Positions 1-5,133 of a stretch of 8,804 nucleotides of DNA are shown piece after piece. The notes beneath the pieces were generated by a model, which saw nothing but the letters and a program-made list of their open reading frames with translations, had not been told where the DNA came from and made no database searches. The first letter of the stretch is position 1, and the number at the start of each line of letters is the position of its first letter. The stretch is from positions 1 to 8,804 of the forward strand of contig JAZPYE010000001.1 in assembly GCA_045544035.1 (NCBI GenBank). Reading direction: 5' to 3'. Both the position numbers and the translations under genes were made by a program. The DNA comes from SIG587 sp045544035. Lineage in GTDB: Bacteria; Bacillota; Clostridia; Oscillospirales; Acutalibacteraceae.

Positions 1-487
1 CCGAGCTTCGCAAGGTCACCAGCACAAGAAAGTCCTGCAGGGCCTGCACCGATAACGGCAACCTTTATTCCATTTTGCCTTTTTCTTTCGGGAAGGCTTA
101 TTTCATTTTTTAAATGCCAATCGGCAACAAAACGTTCAAGGTGCCAATGGCAACGCTTTCGCCCTTTATGGCTCTGACACATTTGCCCTCACACTGTCTT
201 TCCTGGGGGCAAACACGACCGCACACCGCAGGCAAGGAGTTGGTTTTTGAAATAATTTTATATGCAGTGCTAAAATTTCCCTTTGCAACCTCGCTGATAA
301 ACTCAGGAATTCTTACATTAACGGGGCAACCCTCAACGCACTTTGGATTTTTGCAGTTTAAACAGCGTTGCGCTTCACTAATTGCCTCAGCCTCGCTATA
401 GGTAAAAACAACCTCATCAAAATTTTTGTTTCTGATGTTCGGTTCCTGCTCTTTTGCGGGGGTTTTAACATTTGACATATTTGCCAT
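1..487 (-). CDS. nfnB: NfnB / GltA-like NAD(P)-binding flavoprotein subunit, N-terminal part, with internal frameshift
   Basis: Large subunit of the electron-bifurcating NADH-dependent ferredoxin:NADP+ oxidoreductase (Nfn), often annotated as glutamate synthase small chain GltA. The start is the ATG at 487-485, one base after the nfnA stop and 8 nt after GGGAGG; an upstream in-frame ATG at 514 lacks this. Residues about 40-105 form a Fer4_20-type domain with two Cys quartets (42, 45, 50, 54 and 89, 93, 99, 103) for two [4Fe-4S] clusters. The frame breaks near 137-141: uncorrected, it stops at 110-112 after an unrelated tail (LNVLLPIGI). Adding one base (C in ACC or G in TTG, minus strand) gives the family-like linker TLERFVADW, then VAVIGAGPAGLSCAGDLAKL, the FAD-binding GxGxxG fold, up to the window edge. 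The remaining two thirds of the protein lie outside. A real mutation would leave a truncated ferredoxin domain; a sequencing or assembly indel is equally possible. NfnAB context favours Nfn over true glutamate synthase. Confidence 0.87.
137..141 (-). other. Single-base deletion (frameshift) in nfnB
   Basis: On the minus strand the bases read GGCACCTTGAACG. Restoring one base (GGCACCCTTGAACG or GGCACCTTGGAACG) yields G-T-L-E-R in either case and joins the ferredoxin-like domain to the downstream FAD-binding motif in one frame. The exact missing base cannot be decided. It falls next to short C and G runs, a typical place for a real slip or a read error. Confidence 0.85.
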
Positions 488-488
488 T

Positions 489-1307
489 TTAAAAACCTCC
501 CACTCTGCAGGCATGCTCTTCTTCAGTTTTATAGCCTGTGTTTCTAAGCATTAAGGAATCAAAATCAACAAGATGGCCATCAAAATCGGGGCCATCAACG
601 CAGGCGAATTTGATTTCACCGCCAACGCTTACACGGCAACCGCCGCACATACCCGTTCCATCAATCATAATGGGATTAAGGCTCACAATGGTTTTAACTC
701 CAAACTCTTTTGTTAAAAGGGAAACAAATTTCATCATTGGAATGGGACCAATGGCAATTACAAGGTCATAGGTATCCTCTTTTAAAAGCCTTTTAAGCAC
801 ATCGGTAACAAAGCCTTTCTCACCGTAAGAGCCATCATCGGTGGTGATAAAGGTTTTGCTTGATACCCTTTTCATTTCCTCTTCTAAAATTACAATATCT
901 CTATTTCTAAAGCCTGCAATAACAGTAACATCAGCGCCCATGTTAAAAAGCGCCTTTGCCTGCGGGTAAGCAATAGCACAGCCCACGCCGCCGCCGATAA
1001 CAATGGCTTTTTTGGGCGCACCAAACTCAGTGGGTTGACCCAAAGGTCCCACCACATCGGAAATGAAATCGCCTACACTGAGTGCCGCTAAGCGCCTAGT
1101 TGAGTAGCCCACCGCTTGAAAAACAATGGACACGGTTCCCTTCTGGCGGTCAAAATCCTCAACGGTTAAGGGAATTCTTTCGCCCTTTTCATCGATGCGG
1201 ATTATAACAAACTGACCCGCCTCAACCTTTTTAGCAATAAAAGGCGCATCAAGAATCATTAAGGTGACCTGGGCGTTCAGTTGTCTTTTTTCTATTATTT
1301 TAAACAA
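489..1307 (-). CDS. nfnA: NfnA: FAD/NAD-binding, [2Fe-2S] subunit of NADH-dependent ferredoxin:NADP+ oxidoreductase
   Basis: Cytoplasmic small subunit of Nfn (272 aa, full family length), also annotated as sulfide dehydrogenase or dihydroorotate dehydrogenase electron-transfer-like protein. Residues 1-95 form the ferredoxin-reductase FAD domain, with the flavin motif RIPLT at 44-48. The NAD(H) domain follows, with the GGGVGCA loop at 105-111. Near the C-terminus Cys221, Cys224 and Cys236, with Asp216 just before, form the [2Fe-2S] site; Asp plus three Cys is what I recall for Nfn structures. With NfnB it reversibly couples NADH and reduced ferredoxin oxidation to NADP+ reduction. The start is TTG at 1307-1305: AGGAAG lies 9 nt upstream, and the first in-frame ATG would delete part of the FAD domain. 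The gene begins 13 nt after metK with no visible promoter or terminator between, so it is probably cotranscribed. A PyrK-type subunit is less likely, because nfnB and not pyrD follows. Confidence 0.9.
   Translation of the reverse strand: MFKIIEKRQLNAQVTLMILDAPFIAKKVEAGQFVIIRIDEKGERIPLTVEDFDRQKGTVSIVFQAVGYSTRRLAALSVGDFISDVVGPLGQPTEFGAPKKAIVIGGGVGCAIAYPQAKALFNMGADVTVIAGFRNRDIVILEEEMKRVSSKTFITTDDGSYGEKGFVTDVLKRLLKEDTYDLVIAIGPIPMMKFVSLLTKEFGVKTIVSLNPIMIDGTGMCGGCRVSVGGEIKFACVDGPDFDGHLVDFDSLMLRNTGYKTEEEHACRVGGF
496..501 (-). promoter_or_regulatory. Ribosome binding site of nfnB
   Basis: GGGAGG on the minus strand lies inside the last codons of nfnA, 8 nt upstream of the ATG at 487-485. It fixes the nfnB start there rather than at the upstream in-frame ATG (514), and implies translational coupling to nfnA. 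Confidence 0.75.
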
Positions 1308-1316
1308 TTAAATTCG

Positions 1317-1322
1317 CTTCCT
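1317..1322 (-). promoter_or_regulatory. Ribosome binding site of nfnA, overlapping the metK stop
   Basis: AGGAAG on the minus strand shares bases with the metK TAG (1323-1321) and lies 9 nt upstream of a TTG start codon. It supports the non-ATG start and suggests that ribosomes finishing metK feed nfnA initiation. Confidence 0.6.
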
Positions 1323-2502
1323 ATCTGATAGCGTTTATAAGCTCATTTACCATATCGGTATTTTCCCAATTAACATCAATATCCGTTCTGCCCATGTGAC
1401 CATAGGATGATGTTTGACGGTAAATGGGACGTCTTAAATCAAGCTTTCTGATTATTGCTTCGGGGCGCAGGTCAAAGACCTTTTTAACTGCCTCGGCAAT
1501 TTTTTCATCAGATACTATTCCTGTGCCAAAGGTGTCAACCATAACCGAAACGGGAGAGGCAACACCTATAGCATAAGCCAGCTGAATTTCACAGCGCTTT
1601 GCAATTTTTGCCGCAACAATGTTTTTAGCAACATATCTTGCGGCATAAGCGGCGGAACGGTCAACCTTTGTGGGGTCTTTGCCTGAAAAAGCACCGCCGC
1701 CGTGGCGTGCATAGCCGCCGTATGTATCAACAATAATCTTTCTGCCGGTTAAACCTGTATCTCCTGCAGGGCCGCCAATAACAAAGCGACCTGTGGGATT
1801 TATAAACAGTTTTGTGTTTTCATCCATAAGGGCTGCGGGAACGGTTGCTTTAATGACCTTTTCTGTTATATCCTGCCTTAAAGTTTCCAAATCAATTTCG
1901 GTGGTGTGCTGGCTGGACACAACAACAGCATCAATTCTTTTGGGCTCGCCGTTTTCATACTGAACAGTTACCTGGGTTTTGCCATCGGGTAGCAGATAGT
2001 TTAGCTCACCGCTTTTGCGAACCTCAGTCAGCTTTTTAGACATTTTGTGGGCAAGCGAAATCGCCAAGGGCATAAGCTCCTCGGTTTCATCGCAGGCATA
2101 GCCGAACATCATACCCTGGTCGCCTGCACCGTGAAGGTTGAGCTCGTCCTCCTCACCAGATTTAAGCTCAAGAGATTTATCAACGCCCATTGCAATATCA
2201 GGCGACTGCTTGTGAATTTGAACATTAACCTTGCAGGTTTTAGCATCAAAGCCAACCCCTGCCACAGTGTAACCAATATCAGCAATAACACCCCTTGCAA
2301 TTTCCTCATAATCAACGGTTGCCGTTGTGGTAATTTCGCCCATTAAATTAACGCTGTCGGTTGTGCAAAAGGTTTCGCAGGCAACGCGAGCGTTTTTATC
2401 CTCACACAAAACAGCATCGAGCACAGCATCGGAAATGGCATCGCAAACCTTATCGGGATGGCCCTCGGTTACAGATTCGGATGTGAAAAGCATTTTTGAC
2501 AT
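1321..2502 (-). CDS. metK: S-adenosylmethionine synthetase (methionine adenosyltransferase)
   Basis: Makes SAM from methionine and ATP in the cytoplasm, normally as a tetramer. The 393 aa match the usual bacterial length. The N-terminal block TSESVTEGHPDK (7-18) holds the ATP/metal-binding HPDK. Signature 1, GAGDQGMMFGYA, spans 125-136 with the flexible active-site loop nearby. The glycine-rich P-loop-like signature GGGAFSGKD is at 268-276. The C-terminal RRPIYRQTSSYGHMGR also fits the family. The start at 2502 is preceded by AAGGGG at 2518-2513 with a 10 nt spacer; the Met at residue 4 would be too far away. A SAM-I riboswitch and terminator precede the gene, so its product represses its own transcription. 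It is probably the first gene of a metK-nfnA-nfnB transcript. No key residue appears to be missing. Confidence 0.98.
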   Translation of the reverse strand: MSKMLFTSESVTEGHPDKVCDAISDAVLDAVLCEDKNARVACETFCTTDSVNLMGEITTTATVDYEEIARGVIADIGYTVAGVGFDAKTCKVNVQIHKQSPDIAMGVDKSLELKSGEEDELNLHGAGDQGMMFGYACDETEELMPLAISLAHKMSKKLTEVRKSGELNYLLPDGKTQVTVQYENGEPKRIDAVVVSSQHTTEIDLETLRQDITEKVIKATVPAALMDENTKLFINPTGRFVIGGPAGDTGLTGRKIIVDTYGGYARHGGGAFSGKDPTKVDRSAAYAARYVAKNIVAAKIAKRCEIQLAYAIGVASPVSVMVDTFGTGIVSDEKIAEAVKKVFDLRPEAIIRKLDLRRPIYRQTSSYGHMGRTDIDVNWENTDMVNELINAIR

Positions 2503-2537
2503 TTTATATTATCCCCTTTTATTTACTCCCATCATAT

Positions 2538-2566
2538 AAAAAACCGCTCAACGAAAGAGCGGTTTT
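2538..2566 (-). terminator. Riboswitch-controlled intrinsic terminator upstream of metK
   Basis: On the minus strand AAAACCGCTC (2566-2557) pairs with GAGCGGTTTT (2549-2540) around a 7 nt loop, followed by a T-rich tract. It lies directly after the SAM-I aptamer and before the metK ribosome binding site, so it is the expression platform: SAM bound gives termination, and no SAM lets transcription continue. Confidence 0.93.
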
Positions 2567-2570
2567 AAAA

Positions 2571-2667
2571 ACCTCATCTTTCGGAAAATTCCGCAGGATT
2601 TAGCACCTTAGAAAACCTAGGTTGCCGGGCATCACAGGGCCTGTCCCTCCGCCACTCTTGATAAGGA
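2571..2667 (-). ncRNA. SAM-I (S-box) riboswitch
   Basis: Minus-strand leader with the S-box landmarks in order. CCTTATC (2666-2660) forms the 5' side of P1, followed by the kink-turn region AGAGTGGCGGAGGGA. GGCCCTGTGATGCCCGGCAA follows, forming the P2/P3 core. GGTGCTAAATCC is the P3/P4 junction, and a small P4 hairpin (GGAATTTTCC) comes next. GATGAGG (2578-2572) closes P1 with one G-U pair. The terminator follows immediately. It should switch off metK, and probably nfnAB, when SAM is abundant. Confidence 0.96.
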
Positions 2668-2689
2668 GCATATTAAATTTACCTTAGAT

Positions 2690-2718
2690 ATTTTAATGCT
2701 AATAAGATAATTTGTCAA
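2690..2718 (-). promoter_or_regulatory. Promoter of the SAM riboswitch - metK - nfnAB unit
   Basis: TTGACA (2718-2713), a 17 bp spacer and TAAAAT (2695-2690) on the minus strand make a near-consensus SigA-type promoter. The expected start near 2683 would put the aptamer about 17 nt into the transcript. The -35 box begins 3 bp beyond the ribU stop codon, leaving no room for a ribU terminator. Confidence 0.8.
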
Positions 2719-2721
2719 CAG

Positions 2722-3324
2722 TTATTTTTTGGCTTTGTCTGTTTTTAAAATCGGTGACAGTCTTTTATAAACTGCAAAGCAAATTGCGGCATCTATAATT
2801 CCCTTTATAAAATTAAAGGGCACATTAAAAATAATGAGGGCTTCAAAAAGATTTTTTGTAGAGGGCAAAATCGCCTTGTACATTTGGAGGATTATTTCCA
2901 TTGGCAGTCCGTAAATCACCGAGAATGCAGGATAAACAAAGAAATAGTTTGTGAAAACACTGATAACCGCCATAACAGCGGCGCCAACCACCGAGCCTAT
3001 GAGGGCACCCTTGCGGGTTTTATTAAACTTATAGATAAAACCTGCTGTTCCCACAAAAATTGCGCCTAAAATGAAATTTGAAAGCTCACCTACTCCGCCT
3101 GAGGAGGTGAAAAATAAGTGTATTAGATTTTTAATGAGGCAAACTACAATTCCGTAAATCGGGCCAAAGACAAAGGAGGTTATAATAGCAGGCAGTTCGG
3201 AAAAGTCAAACTTGATAAACGAGGGTATGATGAACGAAAGGGGGAATTCCATCATCATCAGCACAAAGCCGATTGCTCCCATAATTGCGGTAACGGTAAA
3301 TGCGCGAACATTGATTTTTTTCAT
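2722..3324 (-). CDS. ribU: Riboflavin ECF transporter, substrate-binding S component
   Basis: Integral membrane protein of 200 aa that binds riboflavin and works with the shared energy-coupling module (EcfT and two EcfA ATPases), which is not in this window. Hydrophobic segments fall at about 10-34, 43-65, 79-99, 106-132 and 159-187, giving the roughly six-helix layout of RibU S components. The FDFSELPAI stretch after the first hydrophobic region is typical of the family, as is the late NVPFNFIKGIIDAA block. The start at 3324 has AGGGG at 3338-3334 with a 9 nt spacer. The upstream FMN riboswitch is strong independent support that the substrate is riboflavin rather than another vitamin. No terminator is seen after the stop; the metK promoter begins at once, so some transcripts may read into the SAM riboswitch. 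Confidence 0.95.
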   Translation of the reverse strand: MKKINVRAFTVTAIMGAIGFVLMMMEFPLSFIIPSFIKFDFSELPAIITSFVFGPIYGIVVCLIKNLIHLFFTSSGGVGELSNFILGAIFVGTAGFIYKFNKTRKGALIGSVVGAAVMAVISVFTNYFFVYPAFSVIYGLPMEIILQMYKAILPSTKNLFEALIIFNVPFNFIKGIIDAAICFAVYKRLSPILKTDKAKK

Positions 3325-3343
3325 AATATGTATCCCCTAAAAC

Positions 3344-3370
3344 AAAAAAGTTCCGCTTTCAAGGCGGAAC
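3344..3370 (-). terminator. FMN-riboswitch-controlled terminator upstream of ribU
   Basis: On the minus strand GTTCCGC (3370-3364) pairs with GCGGAAC (3356-3350) around a 7 nt loop, followed by six Ts (3349-3344). The 5' arm TTCCGCC is also complementary to GGCGGA near the aptamer 5' end (3493-3488), a possible antiterminator pairing. It sits between the FMN aptamer and the ribU ribosome binding site. Confidence 0.9.
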
Positions 3371-3393
3371 AATAGGAAAAGTAAAATAAACCT

Positions 3394-3501
3394 ATCCTCT
3401 CTCATCCGGACTTTAACCGTCGGTTTTGGAATTTCACCAAATCATGCCATAAGGCTTGCGGACTTTACCGCCGGTGGAGAATCTCACTCCGCCTCGAAGA
3501 T
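3394..3501 (-). ncRNA. FMN riboswitch (RFN element)
   Basis: The minus strand carries the conserved RFN blocks in order: ATCTTC opening P1 (3501-3496), GAGGCGGAGTGAGATTC, CCACCGGCGGTAAAGTCCGC, AAGCC, then GATTTGGTGAAATTCC, AAAACCGACGGTTAAAGTCC, GGATGAGAGAGGAT closing P1 (3399-3394). FMN binding is expected to favour the terminator downstream and so reduce riboflavin import through RibU. Confidence 0.97.
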
Positions 3502-3513
3502 TATCGTAATATT

Positions 3514-3542
3514 ATTATATTAACTTTACCTTTTTTTGTCAA
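3514..3542 (-). promoter_or_regulatory. Promoter of the FMN riboswitch - ribU unit
   Basis: TTGACA (3542-3537), a 17 bp spacer and TATAAT (3519-3514) on the minus strand form a perfect consensus promoter. The expected start is near 3507, just before the first P1 base of the FMN aptamer. Confidence 0.88.
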
Positions 3543-3559
3543 TACATATTATTTATATC

Positions 3560-3588
3560 TTGCTTTAAACATTAAATTGTGTTAGAAT
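3560..3588 (+). promoter_or_regulatory. Predicted promoter of the murI - DUF1934 - argS operon
   Basis: TTGCTT (3560-3565), a 17 bp spacer and TAGAAT (3583-3588) on the plus strand. It is divergent from the ribU promoter, with about 17 bp between the two -35 boxes. The expected start near 3595 lies about 12 bp before the MITE-like element, which would therefore be transcribed as 5' leader of murI. The match is good but not perfect. Confidence 0.6.
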
Positions 3589-3606
3589 AAACTGATAAAT
3601 AATGTT

Positions 3607-3630
3607 TTAGGTAGAGTGAATAATCTAAAT
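3607..3630 (+). repeat. Left terminal inverted repeat of the MITE-like element
   Basis: Begins TTAGGTAGAGTGAATAATC (3607-3625) and continues TAAAT. The first 19 bases are identical to the reverse complement of the right end; the next five also match once a single extra base in the right copy is allowed. Confidence 0.88.
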
Positions 3631-3654
3631 CCGCCTCAAAGCGGTTTGGCTCTT

Positions 3655-3663
3655 TCTACCTAA
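3655..3663 (-). repeat. Internal inverted copy of the element end
   Basis: TCTACCTAA has the same orientation as the right end of the element and is the exact complement of the first nine bases of the left end. It can close a local hairpin spanning 3607-3663 that competes with left-right end pairing. Confidence 0.65.
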
Positions 3664-3854
3664 CTCATTCTTGTAAGGCGCTAGCCTTGCTGCGCCTGAC
3701 TTAAATGAAAATCACTCAAAATCCTCTCGCTTTGAGGTCGAGGATTTTAAAAAGTGCGGATTTTTGTTCAGTCAAGGCACAAAACGCAGTAAATCCTGTC
3801 GGATTTACGAGTATTTTAACGCAGAATGAGCGAAAATCCGCCTTTATAAAACGA

Positions 3855-3879
3855 ATTTAGGATTATTCACTCTACCTAA
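3855..3879 (-). repeat. Right terminal inverted repeat of the MITE-like element
   Basis: The reverse complement of the left repeat with one additional base (3860). Its last two bases (AA, 3878-3879) are also the first two bases of the murI Shine-Dalgarno sequence. Confidence 0.88.
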
Positions 3880-3884
3880 GGAGG
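3878..3884 (+). promoter_or_regulatory. Ribosome binding site of murI at the element boundary
   Basis: AAGGAGG, 5 nt before the ATG at 3890. Its first two bases belong to the right terminal repeat and would be paired if the element ends fold together. U-G pairs with 3605-3606 could extend the stem two bases further into it. Confidence 0.85.
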
Positions 3885-3889
3885 TTATT

Positions 3890-4705
3890 ATGGCTGATTC
3901 GCGTCCAATTGGTGTTTTCGATTCAGGTCTTGGCGGTCTTACCGTTGTTAAGGAACTTAAAAAGCACCTGCCCTTTGAAAATATTGTTTATTTTGGTGAC
4001 ACAGGCCGTGTTCCTTATGGCACCAAATCCAAAGAAACCATTGAAAAATATGCCATTCAGGATGAGCATTTTTTGCTTCAGAAGGATGTTAAACTCATTG
4101 TTGCCGCCTGCGGCACTGTAAGCTCCGTTGCCGCCCACACAGGCGATAACCTGCCTGTCCCATTTGTTGGTGTGGTTGAGCACTCGGTTAAGGCTGCCGT
4201 AAAAGCCACAAAAAACAAAAAAATCGGCATTATCGGCACAGCAGCCACAATTAGTAGCGGTGCCCACGAAAAGGCTATAAAGAAACTCCTTCCCGAGGCG
4301 CAGGTTTTTGCCAACAACTGCAACCTTTTTGTTCCCATTGTTGAAGAAGGTTGGTCAAATGAAAATGACGCCGTTGCAGTGGAAACTGCCGCAAGATATT
4401 TGGAGCCCCTTAAAACTGCAGGGGTTGACACTCTTATTATGGGTTGCACACACTACCCCGTTTTAGAGCCTATCATTGCAAAAATTATGGGTGACACCGT
4501 AACCCTTATCAATATGGGTGAGGCAACGGCAATTTATGTTGCTGAGCTTTTAAAAGAAAAAGACATTTTAAATGAAACAAAAAATCCCTCTTACAGTTTC
4601 TTTGTAAGTGACAAACATAAATCATTCAGAACTCAGGCGCAAAGGCTGCTTGACAGCGAAATTAAAGAAACACAGGTTGAACAGGTGGACATTAACTCAC
4701 TATGA
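3890..4705 (+). CDS. murI: Glutamate racemase
   Basis: Cytoplasmic enzyme converting L-glutamate to D-glutamate for peptidoglycan, by a two-cysteine, cofactor-independent mechanism. The 271 aa are the normal length, with the two-domain Asp/Glu racemase fold. DSGLGG at 11-16 supplies the conserved Asp11, and GDTGRVPYG lies at 36-44. The first catalytic cysteine is Cys74, in ACGTVSS. The second is Cys186 in GCTHYP, followed by His188. The family motif at the first cysteine is usually C-N-T; here it is C-G-T, so the substrate-contacting Asn is replaced by Gly. The start at 3890 follows AAGGAGG by 5 nt. The stop overlaps the next start by four bases (ATGA), indicating a coupled operon. The predicted promoter lies beyond the inserted element. 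Overall conservation makes racemase the clear call despite the Asn change. Confidence 0.95.
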   Translation: MADSRPIGVFDSGLGGLTVVKELKKHLPFENIVYFGDTGRVPYGTKSKETIEKYAIQDEHFLLQKDVKLIVAACGTVSSVAAHTGDNLPVPFVGVVEHSVKAAVKATKNKKIGIIGTAATISSGAHEKAIKKLLPEAQVFANNCNLFVPIVEEGWSNENDAVAVETAARYLEPLKTAGVDTLIMGCTHYPVLEPIIAKIMGDTVTLINMGEATAIYVAELLKEKDILNETKNPSYSFFVSDKHKSFRTQAQRLLDSEIKETQVEQVDINSL

Positions 4706-5133
4706 AAGATTTTCTAATTAACATTAAAAGCACACAGTATTTCCCTGCTAATGACAATCACGACAGCATTGAAATGACGTCGGTGGGAAAGCTTAATTAT
4801 GACAAGGATGGCTACTCCATTGTTTATGATGAGAGTGATGCTATTGGGGCGGGAGGCGTTAAGACCTCACTTCAGGTTTTAAACGACTGCCTTGTTATTC
4901 TAAACCGAAGCGGTGCCGTTGATGGCAGGCTTGTTGTGGAAAACCACAAGCGTAATTCCTGCATCTATTCCGTACCCGAAGGCACCCTTTCTATAGGAAT
5001 TTACGGAAAGAAAGTGGAAAGCCAGATGACCGAGAAGGGCGGTAGATTATTTTTAAGCTACACCATTGATGCTCAGTCAAATCTCATCAGCGAAAACACA
5101 GTGGAAATAACGGTAAAAGAGGTTAAACAGTAA
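4702..5133 (+). CDS. DUF1934 family protein (YwiB-like), predicted beta-barrel
   Basis: A 143 aa soluble protein without signal peptide, membrane segment or cysteine motif. It resembles the DUF1934/YwiB family, which adopts a calycin-like beta-barrel and has no established function. Visible support is the opening MKDFLINIKSTQ, the early MTSVGKLNYDKDGYSIVYDES block, the central Y-S-V-P-E-G-T-L (about 89-96), and the repeated short beta-strand pattern ending YTIDAQSNLISENTVEITVKE. Its position also fits: in Bacillus subtilis ywiB directly precedes argS. It overlaps murI by four bases (ATGA) and argS by one (TAATG), so it is very probably translated from the same mRNA. Its ribosome binding site is weak (AGGTGG at 4683-4688, 13 nt spacer), consistent with coupling to murI. 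No biochemical role should be assumed. Confidence 0.85.
   Translation: MKDFLINIKSTQYFPANDNHDSIEMTSVGKLNYDKDGYSIVYDESDAIGAGGVKTSLQVLNDCLVILNRSGAVDGRLVVENHKRNSCIYSVPEGTLSIGIYGKKVESQMTEKGGRLFLSYTIDAQSNLISENTVEITVKEVKQ

Larger units (their letters stand above)
3607..3879. mobile_element. MITE-like insertion with long terminal inverted repeats, in the murI leader
   Basis: A non-coding element of about 270 bp bounded by near-perfect inverted repeats of 24/25 bp (3607-3630 and 3855-3879), with TA at both ends (3608-3609 and 3877-3878), as expected for IS630/Tc1-mariner-like insertion at a TA target. The interior has no plausible ORF but is rich in stem-loops: 3607-3663 (9 bp ends), 3675-3688 (AAGGC/GCCTT), 3718-3748 (9 bp), 3756-3841 (15 bp allowing two G-U pairs) enclosing 3789-3808 (GTAAATCC/GGATTTAC). 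Removing one TA plus the element leaves a short leader with an intact AGGAGG. A structured regulatory leader is the alternative, but the repeat geometry and the clean empty site favour a mobile element. The transposase family is inferred, not seen. Confidence 0.72.

Noticed and set aside
114..401. Plus-strand reading frame antisense to nfnB
   Set aside because: It is the complement of a well-supported ferredoxin-like domain with two Cys quartets, with no ribosome binding site and no recognisable protein features.
488..514. Upstream ATG at 514 as the nfnB start
   Set aside because: It lies inside nfnA and lacks a good ribosome binding site; the resulting MPAEWEVFK extension has no family match. 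GGGAGG is spaced correctly for the ATG at 487.
489..1307. PyrK (dihydroorotate dehydrogenase electron-transfer subunit)
   Set aside because: It has the same fold and [2Fe-2S] site, but the partner gene is NfnB/GltA-like and not pyrD, and no pyrimidine genes are nearby.
3607..3879. CRISPR array or integron-like repeats
   Set aside because: The repeats are inverted and few, without regular spacers; no cas genes or attachment-site architecture is present.
3595..3889. T-box or other amino-acid-responsive leader upstream of murI-argS
   Set aside because: I found no T-box core sequence, no specifier loop layout and no terminator with a competing antiterminator before murI. The long terminal inverted repeats with flanking TA fit an inserted element better.
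3923..4449. Antisense reading frames across murI
   Set aside because: They are low-complexity shadows of the conserved MurI coding sequence, with no initiation signals.
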